The notes beneath the pieces were generated by a model. That model ran no database searches, was not told the DNA's origin, and saw nothing but the letters and a program-made list of their open reading frames with translations. This document shows positions 38,528 through 47,824 of a stretch of DNA of 64,000 nucleotides, piece by piece. The stretch comes from Shewanella sp. MTB7. GTDB lineage: Bacteria; Pseudomonadota; Gammaproteobacteria; Enterobacterales; Shewanellaceae. Where the stretch lies: the NCBI RefSeq assembly GCF_027571385.1, contig NZ_CP085636.1:6117001-6181000 (forward strand), given 5' to 3'. Position 1 is the first letter of the stretch, and every line of letters begins with the position of its first letter. The position numbers were made by a program, and so were the translations under genes.

Positions 38528-38811
38528 TATGATTTCGCTGGCTTAACAGCTTTGACTTCCCCATCAGTGATCTTGTCACAAGTACCCGCAGGCACATAGA
38601 CCCATTCATTAGGTAGGTTGTTCTCCTTAGCTTGACCAGCACAACCATGGCTAGCATCCAATGCACCACAGTCGTTGGATCCAGCTTTCGCGATACCCGC
38701 ACATTTTTCCCACTGAGTTGGCTGATCAGGTACCGCATTAGCCCCCACGGATAAGCCTGCTGCCAAAATTCCCGCAACGGTCAAACCCAATGTTTTATTT
38801 AATGATGTCAT
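38527..38811 (-). CDS. bufA: Bufferin-type precursor (DUF2282)
   Basis: 94 residues from ATG 38811; longer upstream starts have no signal and include other sequence. A Sec signal peptide ends at GANA (residue 26), so the mature product is periplasmic. Four cysteines (37, 48, 57, 78) lie in [24 protein letters not shown] and PAGTCDKI, the DUF2282 pattern. In characterised homologues (bufferins) BufB and BufC modify core cysteines and the product binds copper. The DUF2282-DUF692-DUF2063 order here is the same. Confidence 0.9.
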   Translation of the reverse strand: MTSLNKTLGLTVAGILAAGLSVGANAVPDQPTQWEKCAGIAKAGSNDCGALDASHGCAGQAKENNLPNEWVYVPAGTCDKITDGEVKAVKPAKS

Positions 38812-38832
38812 CTCGTTTAATCCTTTATAAAA

Positions 38833-38879
38833 AGTGAAGTGTTCACTCCTATAACGAATTACACAGAAGTTTGATTGCA
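38833..38879 (-). promoter_or_regulatory. Candidate bufA promoter and inverted repeat
   Basis: On the minus strand TGCAATC (38873-38879) and CGTTATA (38850-38856) are separated by 16 bp, an ECF-like layout. Between the -10 and the ATG lies AGTGAA-GTG-TTCACT (38833-38847), a perfect 6-bp inverted repeat that could be an operator. Both are by eye only. Confidence 0.3.
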
Positions 38880-38900
38880 TAGATTGAAAAAAAGGCGAAA

Positions 38901-38932
38901 AAAAACCAGCAATAAAACAAAGCTGGTTTTTA
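38901..38932 (-). terminator. Terminator of the downstream gltS copy
   Basis: AAAACCAGC and GCTGGTTTT stem with a T-run on the minus strand, just after the gltS stop and before bufA. It insulates the bufferin operon. Confidence 0.85.
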
Positions 38933-38947
38933 GATAACGTAAGTAGA

Positions 38948-40171
38948 CTAACCAATAATGCTTAAATAGCCTTTCAGAATGATGGCGTTAACGATATCAA
39001 TAAAGAAGGCTCCAACGATAGGCACCACCATAAAAGCTTGAGGAGAAGGCCCAGTTCTTGATACAAGCGCCCCCATATTCATCACCGCCGTTGGTGTTGC
39101 CCCCAAACCAAAACCACAATGACCACCAGCCATCACCGCGGCATCGTAATTACTGCCCATCAATCTAAAGGTGACAAAATAGGCAAATAGCGCTAATGCC
39201 ACTGTTTGCACAAGTAAGATGGCCAGTAGAGGCAAGGCAAGATCGAATATCTCCCACAATTTAAGGTTCATCAAGGCCATAGCTAGAAACAAGGAGAGCG
39301 AAACCGTACCTAATACATCAACACTTTCGCTCTTGATCTTATAACCATGGGACAGCTCGGTAATATTTGCTATCACCACTCCAAGGAAAAGGGCATAGAC
39401 GAATTCAGGCATTTTTAGCCAGCTTATCTCTAAGTAAATCACCAGAGTTGAGATCCACTTAGCTCCTGCGACACACAACAGCAGGATAAACAGAACTTCA
39501 AGAATACTCTTAGATGTAACTCTATCCTCCTCTAACTGATCATAAGTCACCAGCTCAGGATAATCTTTGTGGTGGTTACCACCAACCCCATATGAAGAGA
39601 CGAGATTATTCTTATTAATCAGTCTCTGAGCCACCGGCCCACCGATAATACCGCCCATCACTAAACCAAATGTCGCCGCAGCCATAGCAAATTCAAGGGT
39701 ATTGACACCATAATCCTCTAAGAAAGTTTGCGCCCAAGCGGCACCCGTTCCATGACCACCCGAAAGCGTAATAGAGCCAGCAATCAATCCCATGAAAGGT
39801 TCTAAGCCTAATGCGGTTGCCATGCTAACACCAACAGCATTTTGGACCACAATAAACACTGAAGTTATCCCTAAGAAAAGGAATACCTTAGAGCCTCCCT
39901 TAAGCAGTAATTTATAACTAGCGGCAAGGCCAACGGTACTAAAAAACATCAGCATTAAGGTGTTTTGCATCGACAGTGAAAACTGGATAGATACCCGATT
40001 AAAATGCAGTATGGTAATGACTGCAGCAACGATAAGACCACCGACAATAGGCTCAGGGATATTATACTTTTTGAATAGCGGGACATGACGATTGATGGTG
40101 TGCCCGACAAATAGTACAAAAATTGCCACTAGAAATGACTCTAGTTCGCCAATTGAATAAACTGTATTCAT
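38948..40171 (-). CDS. gltS: Sodium/glutamate symporter, copy 2
   Basis: 407 residues, all-helical inner-membrane protein of the GltS (ESS) family, which imports glutamate with sodium. Two homologous halves each contain the re-entrant-loop glycine motifs ([12 protein letters not shown] and [14 protein letters not shown]). It is very similar to the copy just upstream, with matching length and start ([17 protein letters not shown]). The ATG follows a leader with AGGAG that is also shared. Confidence 0.9.
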   Translation of the reverse strand: MNTVYSIGELESFLVAIFVLFVGHTINRHVPLFKKYNIPEPIVGGLIVAAVITILHFNRVSIQFSLSMQNTLMLMFFSTVGLAASYKLLLKGGSKVFLFLGITSVFIVVQNAVGVSMATALGLEPFMGLIAGSITLSGGHGTGAAWAQTFLEDYGVNTLEFAMAAATFGLVMGGIIGGPVAQRLINKNNLVSSYGVGGNHHKDYPELVTYDQLEEDRVTSKSILEVLFILLLCVAGAKWISTLVIYLEISWLKMPEFVYALFLGVVIANITELSHGYKIKSESVDVLGTVSLSLFLAMALMNLKLWEIFDLALPLLAILLVQTVALALFAYFVTFRLMGSNYDAAVMAGGHCGFGLGATPTAVMNMGALVSRTGPSPQAFMVVPIVGAFFIDIVNAIILKGYLSIIG

Positions 40172-40497
40172 AAAACTCCTATTAAAAGATCCGTAGTTTT
40201 AATCTTTTCATTATGATCTAAGTTCTAGCTGAACTTAGATCATCGCTCTTCATCCGGAGCGACTCTATGTTGACAAGCTCAATGTATAAGGTGAGACAGC
40301 CGTACATCTTGCCACAAGAGTTCAATTTTTCTATGAATCCGAGCCAATAATAAATAACGACATTCAACGAACAAGAACGCGATCACACTTTGCGCAAACT
40401 CAAATGTGATCAATGCGATTTTTTTTAGGTTTTACAGGTGCAAAAGAACGATGTCGCAACACAACAAACTCAATTAAACAACCAGCAACAAACATGT
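40172..40497. other. Spacer between gltS copies
   Basis: About 325 bp without a gene. The 40 bases before copy 2 match those before copy 1. GATCACACTTTG and CAAATGTGATC (40381-40411) form an imperfect inverted repeat with CRP-like half sites, but not a full site. Confidence 0.45.
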
Positions 40498-41721
40498 TTA
40501 ACCGATAACGCTGAGATAGCCTTGAAGAATAATGGCGTTAACGATATCGATAAAGAAGGCGCCTACGATTGGCACGACCATAAAGGCTTGAGGTGAAGGC
40601 CCAGTTCTCGATACAAGCGCCCCCATATTCATCACTGCAGTTGGCGTTGCCCCCATACCGAAACCGCAATGTCCTCCAGCCATGACAGCTGCATCATAGT
40701 TACTGCCCATCAACCTAAAAGTGACAAAATAAGCAAACAAAGCAAGAGTAATGGTTTGAACCAACAAGATGACCAGTAATGGCAGAGCCAGATCGAATAT
40801 CTCCCATAACTTAAGGTTCATCAAAGCCATGGCTAAAAACAAAGATAACGAAACGGTACCTAACACATCGACACTTTCACTTTTAATCTTATAGCCATGA
40901 GAGAGTTCAGTGATATTGGTGATAATAACACCAATAAATAGGGCATATACAAACTCAGGCATTTTCAACCAGCTAATGTCCAGAGTAGTAATAAAAGCCG
41001 CAACCCACTTCGCGCCTGAAACACATAAAAGCAGAATAAACATCACCTCTAAAATACTCTTAGCTGTGACTCTGTCTTCTTCAAGCTGATCGTAAGTCAC
41101 CAAATCTGGGTGATCTTTATGGTGGTTTCCTCCCACACCGTAGGAGGAAACCAGATTATTTTTATTGATTAACCTTTGAGCCACTGGCCCACCGATAATC
41201 CCTCCCATAACTAGACCAAAAGTAGCGGCAGCCATAGCAAACTCTAACGTGTTGATACCATAGCTTTCTTGAAAAGTATGTGCCCAAGCGACACCGGTTC
41301 CATGGCCTCCAGAAAGCGTAATAGAGCCAGCAATCAAGCCCATTAAAGGCTCTAACCCTAGCGCAGTAGCCATACTAACGCCTACCGCATTCTGGATCAG
41401 AATAAACACAGAGGCGATCCCGAGGAACAAAAAGACTTTCGACCCGCCTTTTAGTAACAACTTATAGTTAGCAGCTAAACCTACCGTACTGAAAAACATC
41501 AACATTAATGTTTTCTGCATCGATAGAGTAAACTCGAGAGTAACATTATTGAAGTGTAGAATAGTGATAATAGCAGCCACAATAAGACCACCAACGATGG
41601 GCTCCGGGATATTATACTTTCTAAAAAAAGCGACATGGCGGTTGATTGTGTGCCCTATAAACAGCACTAAAATTGCCACTAAAAACGACTCAAGTTCGCC
41701 AATTGAATAAACTGTATTCAT
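40498..41721 (-). CDS. gltS: Sodium/glutamate symporter, copy 1
   Basis: 407 residues, paralogue of the neighbouring gltS, with the same start [17 protein letters not shown], the same motifs ([26 protein letters not shown]) and conservative differences in between. Tandem same-strand arrangement with a shared leader indicates duplication. Which copy is dominant, or whether they differ in affinity, cannot be told from sequence. The gadB decarboxylase that uses glutamate is 35 kb away. Confidence 0.9.
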   Translation of the reverse strand: MNTVYSIGELESFLVAILVLFIGHTINRHVAFFRKYNIPEPIVGGLIVAAIITILHFNNVTLEFTLSMQKTLMLMFFSTVGLAANYKLLLKGGSKVFLFLGIASVFILIQNAVGVSMATALGLEPLMGLIAGSITLSGGHGTGVAWAHTFQESYGINTLEFAMAAATFGLVMGGIIGGPVAQRLINKNNLVSSYGVGGNHHKDHPDLVTYDQLEEDRVTAKSILEVMFILLLCVSGAKWVAAFITTLDISWLKMPEFVYALFIGVIITNITELSHGYKIKSESVDVLGTVSLSLFLAMALMNLKLWEIFDLALPLLVILLVQTITLALFAYFVTFRLMGSNYDAAVMAGGHCGFGMGATPTAVMNMGALVSRTGPSPQAFMVVPIVGAFFIDIVNAIILQGYLSVIG

Positions 41722-42050
41722 GAAACTCCTATTTGAAGATCCGCAATTTTAACTTCAACATCCAGTACCGAATCACAAGTGAACCGATAAATAGACACTA
41801 AAACTACGTTCTCCATTCGGTCGTACTACGCCCACAAACAAAAAGCAGGCTCCGCACATGAGATGAGACAGTTGCACAAAGTGCCATAACTACTCGTGTT
41901 TACGATAACGCTCAAGTAGTGAAATATTCTCACTACTTATTAGATAAAAATCATACAATGTTAAGTGAGCATCTAAATCTATAGGTTTTAAGACAAACAG
42001 ATAACTGACTACTACTTTCGTTATTGGATTTATTGATGCGAGGAGAGAGG
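41722..42050. other. Upstream region of gltS copy 1
   Basis: About 330 bp, AT-rich, no gene. It should contain the gltS promoter. I see no convincing motif. Confidence 0.4.
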
Positions 42051-42218
42051 TTAACCTTGGCTCATATTTGAAGTTGGTATGCCATCAATGCTGGCCTTCG
42101 AGATAAGTGCACGTTCAGCTTTAGAGATATATTTAGGCTTGTTACTCGAATGAAGTTTAGCATTGGCTTTTTTAGCCTTGCCTTTCAATGTTTCGTTGAT
42201 TTTCTTCTTTCTATTCAT
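42051..42218 (-). CDS. DUF2986-like small basic protein
   Basis: 55 residues, MNRKKKINETLKGKAKKA followed by NKPKYISKAERALI. It matches the small lysine-rich DUF2986 proteins of Shewanella and Vibrio. Very basic N-terminal half, no membrane segment. TTAGAG precedes the ATG. No known role. The family assignment is from memory of its characteristic NKPKYISKAERA motif. Confidence 0.7.
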   Translation of the reverse strand: MNRKKKINETLKGKAKKANAKLHSSNKPKYISKAERALISKASIDGIPTSNMSQG

Positions 42219-42722
42219 CTCTAACCCACTCTATTTTGATTCTTACTCGATCCATCAGGATAGAGATAAAGGCCGCGCATTATAGCGCATTTCCCTCCCA
42301 GAATCGAAATTCAGACTGTTTTTAAGCACATCTCAGGTTGATTTAACACAATAAAGTAAGGAAGGACGGTAGATAGTTTTGAGTTAACTATCTAATATTA
42401 ATTAAAAATAAACTATATACAGTATAAGAGTAGAACAATGTTTTAATTCGGATAAAAGCCAACTTAACCAAAGTACAAACCAGCACGCAACAAGACGCGA
42501 CAAATAGATACAACCAACCCACTAACACAACAAACTAGCAGTGTGTATTTTATTCACTTAGTTACCTCAAACGCCATGCTTTCGCACTTACAGTGACTTA
42601 ATAACAGTAGAACCTGCTGCAACGATTGGCTTCCCTCAACCCTTTAGATAAAAACAAAAAACACAGCCAAATGACTGTGTTTTTTGTCTATTTAAGCCGC
42701 TAAAGCTCATCAAATCTGAAAA
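42219..42722. other. Non-coding spacer
   Basis: About 500 bp, AT-rich and without plausible genes apart from the terminator at 42654-42686. Confidence 0.4.
42654..42686. terminator. Terminator after the Pmp3 gene
   Basis: AAAAACACAG-CCAAATGA-CTGTGTTTTTT stem-loop. It is symmetric, and suits the minus-strand genes to its right. Confidence 0.85.
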
Positions 42723-42887
42723 CTATTTTGTCACAACCCAAAGCGCATGCAGCAAACCAGGGATAAAGAATAATAGACAGAGAATAATATTGATCAAAAG
42801 ATCTTTGCCCACACCACATTTCAAAAACACGGCCACGGGTGGCAACAAGATGGCGATCACTATGAGTAATAGCTTATTGGTGTCCAT
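42723..42887 (-). CDS. Pmp3/YqaE-family (UPF0057) small membrane protein
   Basis: 54 residues made of two membrane helices (LLLIVIAILLPPVAVFL and LLINIILCLLFFIPGLLHALW) joined by KCGVGKD. This is the Pmp3/YqaE stress-associated proteolipid pattern; in yeast and plants it affects membrane potential and salt tolerance. A run of GGA-poor sequence precedes the ATG, so the ribosome-binding site is weak. It precedes the pseudouridine synthase stop by about 20 bp on the same strand. Confidence 0.85.
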   Translation of the reverse strand: MDTNKLLLIVIAILLPPVAVFLKCGVGKDLLINIILCLLFFIPGLLHALWVVTK

Positions 42888-42908
42888 TTACTATTTCCTT
42901 TTAATTAA

Positions 42909-43583
42909 TTATTTTTGTTTTGGCCAATCTAATCTCTCAGGCTCAGACCATATTTGCAACTGCTTTATTGTATCTTCTGCAGCAAAACATACTCCACTAA
43001 CGGGTAAATTCACATATTTGTACGATTGGCCGCGAAAAATAAAGTGTAAACAGAATGCGTGTAAGTAACCTCTATCGGCCTCCTCTCCACCATAGAGTTG
43101 GTCACCTAAAATTGGCACTCCAATACTCGCTAACGCAACCCTAAGTTGATGTGTCTTACCACTTAATGGTTTTAGCAGATATAAACGAAGCCCTTCAGCT
43201 ACTGACTGAGAGAAAAACTGCGTCTTCGCGGGGTTCTCCATAGTTCGCAATAACTTGTGCATACTGCGACGGGATTTAGCCATGTCACCAACAATCGAAC
43301 CTTGTTTCTTTTTCGGTTTACCTTTAGCCAAGGCAAGATAGTATTTCTGCACGTTATGCTCGGTGAACAACTGAGTAAACTCAGCTGCCGCTTGGCTCGA
43401 CTTAGCAAACAGTAAAAGTCCAGAAGTCAGCGTATCTAGACGGTGAACCGAATAAAGTTTAATGGCTAAGTCTTTCTCAATCCTTGCCATGACACCTGCG
43501 GTGCCGTCTTGACTATGAAAATGAACATTATGGGATTTAGCGATCACGATGAAATCGGTTTCATCGGCAATAATTTGGTACAT
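42909..43583 (-). CDS. RluA-family RNA pseudouridine synthase
   Basis: 224 residues. The catalytic motif HRLDTLTSGLLLFAK contains the active-site aspartate, and KTHQLRVALASIG and GDQLYGG are the other family motifs. No S4 domain, which fits the short RluA-like subgroup. It isomerises uridine to pseudouridine in tRNA or rRNA; the exact site cannot be assigned. It lies between the Pmp3 gene and a histidine kinase on the same strand. Confidence 0.88.
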   Translation of the reverse strand: MYQIIADETDFIVIAKSHNVHFHSQDGTAGVMARIEKDLAIKLYSVHRLDTLTSGLLLFAKSSQAAAEFTQLFTEHNVQKYYLALAKGKPKKKQGSIVGDMAKSRRSMHKLLRTMENPAKTQFFSQSVAEGLRLYLLKPLSGKTHQLRVALASIGVPILGDQLYGGEEADRGYLHAFCLHFIFRGQSYKYVNLPVSGVCFAAEDTIKQLQIWSEPERLDWPKQK

Positions 43584-43622
43584 CTCTATCTCACTATCTA
43601 TTTGAGCTTAAGCATTAAAAAA

Positions 43623-44975
43623 TCAAAAAGTGATGCTGACGATCAACCCTGGAGTATTATCCATCAACTTAACCTTAGCATTGTGCCTCGCTAAAATAGC
43701 CTTCACCAGCGATAAGCCCAAGCCTGTCCCCTGATAATGTCGACTAGGATCTAATCTCACCAGACGTTCGAATACTCGAGCTTTCTCCTCATCTGGGATC
43801 CCTGGGCCATTATCGCGGATCTGTATCTCGCTACCCAGCTGAACAATCTCAATTTTGGCGCCCTCGCCCGCGTACTTAATCGCATTATCGACCAGATTAA
43901 ACAAAGCCTGAAATAACAGATACTTGTCCCCTGTCATCTGCACATCACCTGAGGTGGTTAAACTAAGTGTCTGCTCATTACTCTCTGCCATAACCTCGGC
44001 CATCTCATAGAGATCTTCACACAAGACTTTCAGATTAAAGTCCTGTAACTCTAATGTTTGCTGTCCCTCTTCGATACGAGTCAAAGACAACATGGCATCA
44101 AATGTCGCTAAGCAGTGATCTAACTTTTCCGTCAAGATTGCGCAAGCTTCTGGAAGCTCCTGAGAAGTTTTATCCGGTAGCTCCTCTAAACCAATTCTCA
44201 AGTGTGACAGAGGCGTTCTCAAATCGTGAGCAATATTGTCTGTCGCTCCTCTCACAGCAAGCAAATTATTTTCTAGAGTATCCAACACGCGATTAAACTT
44301 ACCCGCCAGCATATCAAACTCATCCTGACGCCAACTCACAGGCAAGCGAGTAGAGTACTCTCCCTTCTCTATCAACCGACTGAGGCGATTATATTGGACA
44401 AGTCTGCGTAAAATGGCTTTAGAAAAGAGATAGCCTAAGGCCAGTGTCAGTAAAATAGTTAACATCAGAGCGGTAATTGCCGCATTCACGAAGCGGTCGA
44501 TCAGTGTCGCAAGCTGATCGGTACGGGTTGCAATAAGTACAGGCCCGTAGCGAGTCATGACTAAGCCACCGGTCAAAATATGTAACTTATCAGGACCTGG
44601 AGTTAAAATAGGAAATTCGCGGGTTTTAGGCAACATGGGCATATCATCGGGGATTAAGCTTAATGCCCCAACAAGATCTAAGGAGCTGCGCCACACGACC
44701 AGAGCCGTTTCAGGATCGGCGGCTTTTACTTGAGCGGCAAAACTAGTCTTATCTAAGGTCAGCGCCATCTGTAGATAGCGCGCCCTTTCAGATGCTAGAT
44801 GTTGATCTGTTTGTAGCTCTTGTTCATTCATCAACTGCCGATACATGCCAAGCAGTAAAGTACCAATAATGAGCGTAACCAGAGCTGAAAAAATAATCGT
44901 AATGCGCCAAGCACTACTCTGATAGGGCTTAATTCCCTTGACGGAGACGATAGCCAGCACCCCTGACGGTTTCAA
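43623..44975 (-). CDS. Sensor histidine kinase
   Basis: About 450 residues. TM1 is at about 25-45, a periplasmic sensor region follows, TM2 is at about 163-185, then HAMP, a HisKA domain with the phospho-accepting histidine in NIAHDLRTPLSHLR (H250) and a HATPase domain (NLVDNAIKYA, IRDNGPGIP, GTGLGLSLVKAI). Cognate of the overlapping response regulator gene. The ATG at 44975 overlaps the regulator by 47 bp and has no good site; a non-ATG start nearer the regulator stop is possible. The gene set resembles ygiW-qseBC. Confidence 0.9.
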   Translation of the reverse strand: MKPSGVLAIVSVKGIKPYQSSAWRITIIFSALVTLIIGTLLLGMYRQLMNEQELQTDQHLASERARYLQMALTLDKTSFAAQVKAADPETALVVWRSSLDLVGALSLIPDDMPMLPKTREFPILTPGPDKLHILTGGLVMTRYGPVLIATRTDQLATLIDRFVNAAITALMLTILLTLALGYLFSKAILRRLVQYNRLSRLIEKGEYSTRLPVSWRQDEFDMLAGKFNRVLDTLENNLLAVRGATDNIAHDLRTPLSHLRIGLEELPDKTSQELPEACAILTEKLDHCLATFDAMLSLTRIEEGQQTLELQDFNLKVLCEDLYEMAEVMAESNEQTLSLTTSGDVQMTGDKYLLFQALFNLVDNAIKYAGEGAKIEIVQLGSEIQIRDNGPGIPDEEKARVFERLVRLDPSRHYQGTGLGLSLVKAILARHNAKVKLMDNTPGLIVSITF

Positions 44976-45606
44976 TCAGCTCGCCGAAACCAAGCTCTTC
45001 GAACTTACGTCTAAGCTTTGCAATATGTACATCGATCACGTTAGTGCGAGGATCAAAGTGGTAATCCCATACTGCTTCAAATAGCAGTGTACGGCTGATC
45101 ACTTGATTCGGGTGTTCCATCAAATATTTTAACAGCTGAAACTCTTTAGGCTGCAACATCAACTCATTACCATCTAAGGTGACTTTACGAGTGAGTAGCT
45201 CCATCATCAGATTACCCACTGTTAACCCGGTTTCTGCTGGTTGAGATAAACCACGCTGCATCAGCTTTTCGGCTCTAACTAACAGCTCTGAAAAGGCAAA
45301 CGGCTTAGTCATGTAGTCATCGCCACCGGCACGTAGACCTTTGACCCGCTCATCCACATGACTTAATGCCGACAAAATCAACACCGGAGTCTGACTCCCC
45401 GTGGCCCTCAATGCTGCTAGCAACTTAAGTCCATCGAGTTGAGGCAGCATACGATCCAGCAAAATCAGATCATACTTCATGCTTGTCGCAAGCAATAAGC
45501 CTTGATGACCGTCAGAGGCGGTTTCAATATTGTGACCTTGCTCGGTAAAACCTTTAACGACATATTCGATGGTCGTTGCATCATCTTCTACAAGTAATAT
45601 TTTCAT
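44929..45606 (-). CDS. OmpR-family response regulator
   Basis: 225 residues: receiver domain with phospho-acceptor D51 (LILLDRMLPQLDG), conserved KPF, then a winged-helix DNA-binding domain (ELMLQPKEFQLLKYLMEHPN, RTNVIDVHIAKLRRK). It is followed by its kinase and preceded by a PepSY protein gene only eight bases upstream, so the four genes 43623-46584 form an operon. The signal is unknown; YgiW/PepSY partners suggest envelope or metal stress. Confidence 0.92.
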   Translation of the reverse strand: MKILLVEDDATTIEYVVKGFTEQGHNIETASDGHQGLLLATSMKYDLILLDRMLPQLDGLKLLAALRATGSQTPVLILSALSHVDERVKGLRAGGDDYMTKPFAFSELLVRAEKLMQRGLSQPAETGLTVGNLMMELLTRKVTLDGNELMLQPKEFQLLKYLMEHPNQVISRTLLFEAVWDYHFDPRTNVIDVHIAKLRRKFEELGFGELIETVRGAGYRLRQGN

Positions 45607-45614
45607 ACGGTAAC

Positions 45615-46184
45615 TTAATCCCAGGTTAGCAATGGCAGTGGACGCTGGTTTTTTATATCGAAAGCGAGTCTATGCTTGCCATCTTCGTCAATAAGCTCGA
45701 TTTCTAAGTAACTGATCCCAAGATCATGATCGATTTGAGCCTCTAAAATATGACCATGGCGACCATTCATCGCCTTATGGACTAATGTGTAGAAGCTTTG
45801 ATTTATATCTTCCATCAAAAGTACAGCCTGAAGACCATCTTTGTCGTCAGCTTCCAGAGTTTCCACTTTTTGGTGAATCAAATGACCATCTTTAGCTTTA
45901 AATTCAAATTCGGTGATCGTCTCTCTCTCAGTATCGATTATCGACACCTCATAAATCAATTCGCCATTCTTGACATCGATCTCGAATTCACATATCACAC
46001 CAGAATATTGTTTTTCGATCTTGAGCATTAAGGCCTGAGGCGTTAGGTTCTGTTGATCAGACAACAGCTCTAAAACGGATTGTTCAGCCAAAGTCGAAGC
46101 TGAAAAACCTACACTTGAAAAAAGCGCTAAACCCAATAGCCAACGTGTCATGGCTCCACCCTTAATCATCACAATAACCTTCAT
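45615..46184 (-). CDS. Exported PepSY-domain protein
   Basis: Up to 189 residues. Signal peptide around MTRWLLGLALFSSVGFSA. Two PepSY-like repeats (GVICEFEIDVKNGELIYEVS and GHILEAQIDHDLGISYLEIE) with acidic surfaces, as in proteins that often sit beside two-component systems. Candidate starts are 46184, 46169 (AAGG eight bases before) and 46151 (a GGTGGAG very close). I favour the later ones, but cannot settle it. Confidence 0.8.
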   Translation of the reverse strand: MKVIVMIKGGAMTRWLLGLALFSSVGFSASTLAEQSVLELLSDQQNLTPQALMLKIEKQYSGVICEFEIDVKNGELIYEVSIIDTERETITEFEFKAKDGHLIHQKVETLEADDKDGLQAVLLMEDINQSFYTLVHKAMNGRHGHILEAQIDHDLGISYLEIELIDEDGKHRLAFDIKNQRPLPLLTWD

Positions 46185-46233
46185 CTTATATCAATCGAAA
46201 AAACTTTACTGCTAAGCTACTCTACTGAGGATT

Positions 46234-46584
46234 TTATTCAGCGACTAACATCATGCTATCAATTTCTATTTCAATACCTTGCCACTCATCATCGACTTCG
46301 CCTTTGAGCGTCACTTTAGTATCACTATTCACTTCAATGTTACGCCAGAGTGCATTGTCTATTTCTACTTCAACATCGCCAGTACTATCACGGAATAGAT
46401 AATTCTCATCACCTAAGCTTTTTACTAAATAACCCGTCAACTCGACAGGGGTATTATTCTTAGCATGACTGGCATCTTTGGCGTTGTTGACTAAGGTCTC
46501 AACACCTGGACCATTATATGCTGCGAATGCTGGCAAGGTTAATACACATGATAAAATAATTGTACCGACTAATGCTTTAGACAT
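46234..46584 (-). CDS. YgiW-like exported OB-fold (BOF) protein
   Basis: 116 residues from ATG 46584, which has GGAG seven bases upstream. A signal peptide (MSKALVGTIILSCVLTLPAFA) is followed by a bacterial OB-fold: VELTGYLVKSLGDENYLFRD, GDVEVEIDNALWRN, VTLKGEVDDEW. Same family as E. coli YgiW/YdeI, periplasmic stress proteins. First gene of the ygiW-PepSY-regulator-kinase operon. Confidence 0.88.
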   Translation of the reverse strand: MSKALVGTIILSCVLTLPAFAAYNGPGVETLVNNAKDASHAKNNTPVELTGYLVKSLGDENYLFRDSTGDVEVEIDNALWRNIEVNSDTKVTLKGEVDDEWQGIEIEIDSMMLVAE

Positions 46585-46717
46585 CTTGTTTCTCCATTGA
46601 TAAGTAATCCCAGATTTTACGGGATTGACCATATTGTGGAGATGGAAAAAAGATTAACCTTTGATCATTAATAACTAGGCGCACAATGCTTTAGGGGCAA
46701 TGCGTGTCAGCTTGCAA

Positions 46718-47824
46718 TCAAGACTCTAAAATATGAATTAACTCAGACTTCAGCGCGACCTCTGTGACCATACCAACAGCCAGCCCAATTTTATTGGAGT
46801 AATGCAGTGGTACCTCAGCGTGCAATTGATGCTTCACCCCTTTAACACTCGCAATTAGCCTGACGGTTTCTCCCATGGTTAACATGGAATCTATGATGAC
46901 CTCGAGTTTATTAAAGCTGCGACAAAGACGTCCCTGCTTGATAGAGTTAAAACGTACACCTTGGTTCGGGATCACCCAGCGCACTTTTGCTCCCACCTCC
47001 AAGCTCTCAAAGTAAGTGCTGGCAATGAGATGTTCACCAAACTTGAGCCAAGTGATCTGTCGCTCCTCCTCTTGAGCAATAACATGGGCATCGAAAATAT
47101 TTCTCAAGCCCATCTGTTTAGCAACAGCTTCACTGCGCGGTCGCGTCAAAACCTCGTGTGGCACACCTTGCTGAAGCATCTTACCTTGACTAATCAAGAT
47201 CATATTATCGGCAAGTAATAGCGCTTCATTAAGATCATGAGTCACCATGACCACCGGAATAGACAGTTGTGATTTAAGACGAGCAAGTTCTAAATACAAA
47301 CGCTCTCGTGTTTCTCTGTCTACCGCAGAAAAAGGTTCATCCAGTAATAATACCGATGGTTCACGAGCCAGTGCTCGTGCCAAGGCGACCCTTTGCCTCT
47401 GCCCGCCAGATAAATTAGCAGGTAGTCTGTCAGGCAGACCGTGAAGGTTCACCCGCTCCAACCACTCTTTCGCTCTGGGTATCCGTTCAGCTTTTGGAAT
47501 ATGATCTAACGCCGCCACCACGTTGCCTAATGCAGTCAGATTTGGGAATAGACCAAAGTGTTGTGGCACATAGCCTAAATGACGTTGTTGGGGACTAAGG
47601 TGGACCTTATCTGTATCGTTGAACCAATCCTTCTCACCATAACGGATCACGCCAGACTCGGGATGATTAAGCCCTGCAATCATTCGCAGCAGCGTCGACT
47701 TCCCCCCACCAGAGGGACCGACAACCGCAAGCACTTCGCCCGCTTTACACACAAATTCGGCATCCAACTTTATGTGTTTATCTTGTTTAATTCGACAATA
47801 GAGATCACCGACGTCTTGAGACAT
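46718..47824 (-). CDS. modC: Molybdate ABC transporter ATP-binding protein
   Basis: 368 residues from ATG 47824, overlapping the modB stop by 20 bp. Walker A GPSGGGKST, signature LSGGQRQRVALARAL, Walker B LLLDEPFSAVD. The C-terminal 120 residues match a TOBE/MOP molybdate-binding domain. It energises molybdate import with ModB and ModA. Last gene of the run. Confidence 0.93.
   Translation of the reverse strand: MSQDVGDLYCRIKQDKHIKLDAEFVCKAGEVLAVVGPSGGGKSTLLRMIAGLNHPESGVIRYGEKDWFNDTDKVHLSPQQRHLGYVPQHFGLFPNLTALGNVVAALDHIPKAERIPRAKEWLERVNLHGLPDRLPANLSGGQRQRVALARALAREPSVLLLDEPFSAVDRETRERLYLELARLKSQLSIPVVMVTHDLNEALLLADNMILISQGKMLQQGVPHEVLTRPRSEAVAKQMGLRNIFDAHVIAQEEERQITWLKFGEHLIASTYFESLEVGAKVRWVIPNQGVRFNSIKQGRLCRSFNKLEVIIDSMLTMGETVRLIASVKGVKHQLHAEVPLHYSNKIGLAVGMVTEVALKSELIHILES

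Noticed and set aside
40381..40411. CRP site before gltS copy 2
   Set aside because: Only half sites (TGTGATC) in an imperfect inverted repeat with wrong spacing for TGTGA-N6-TCACA.
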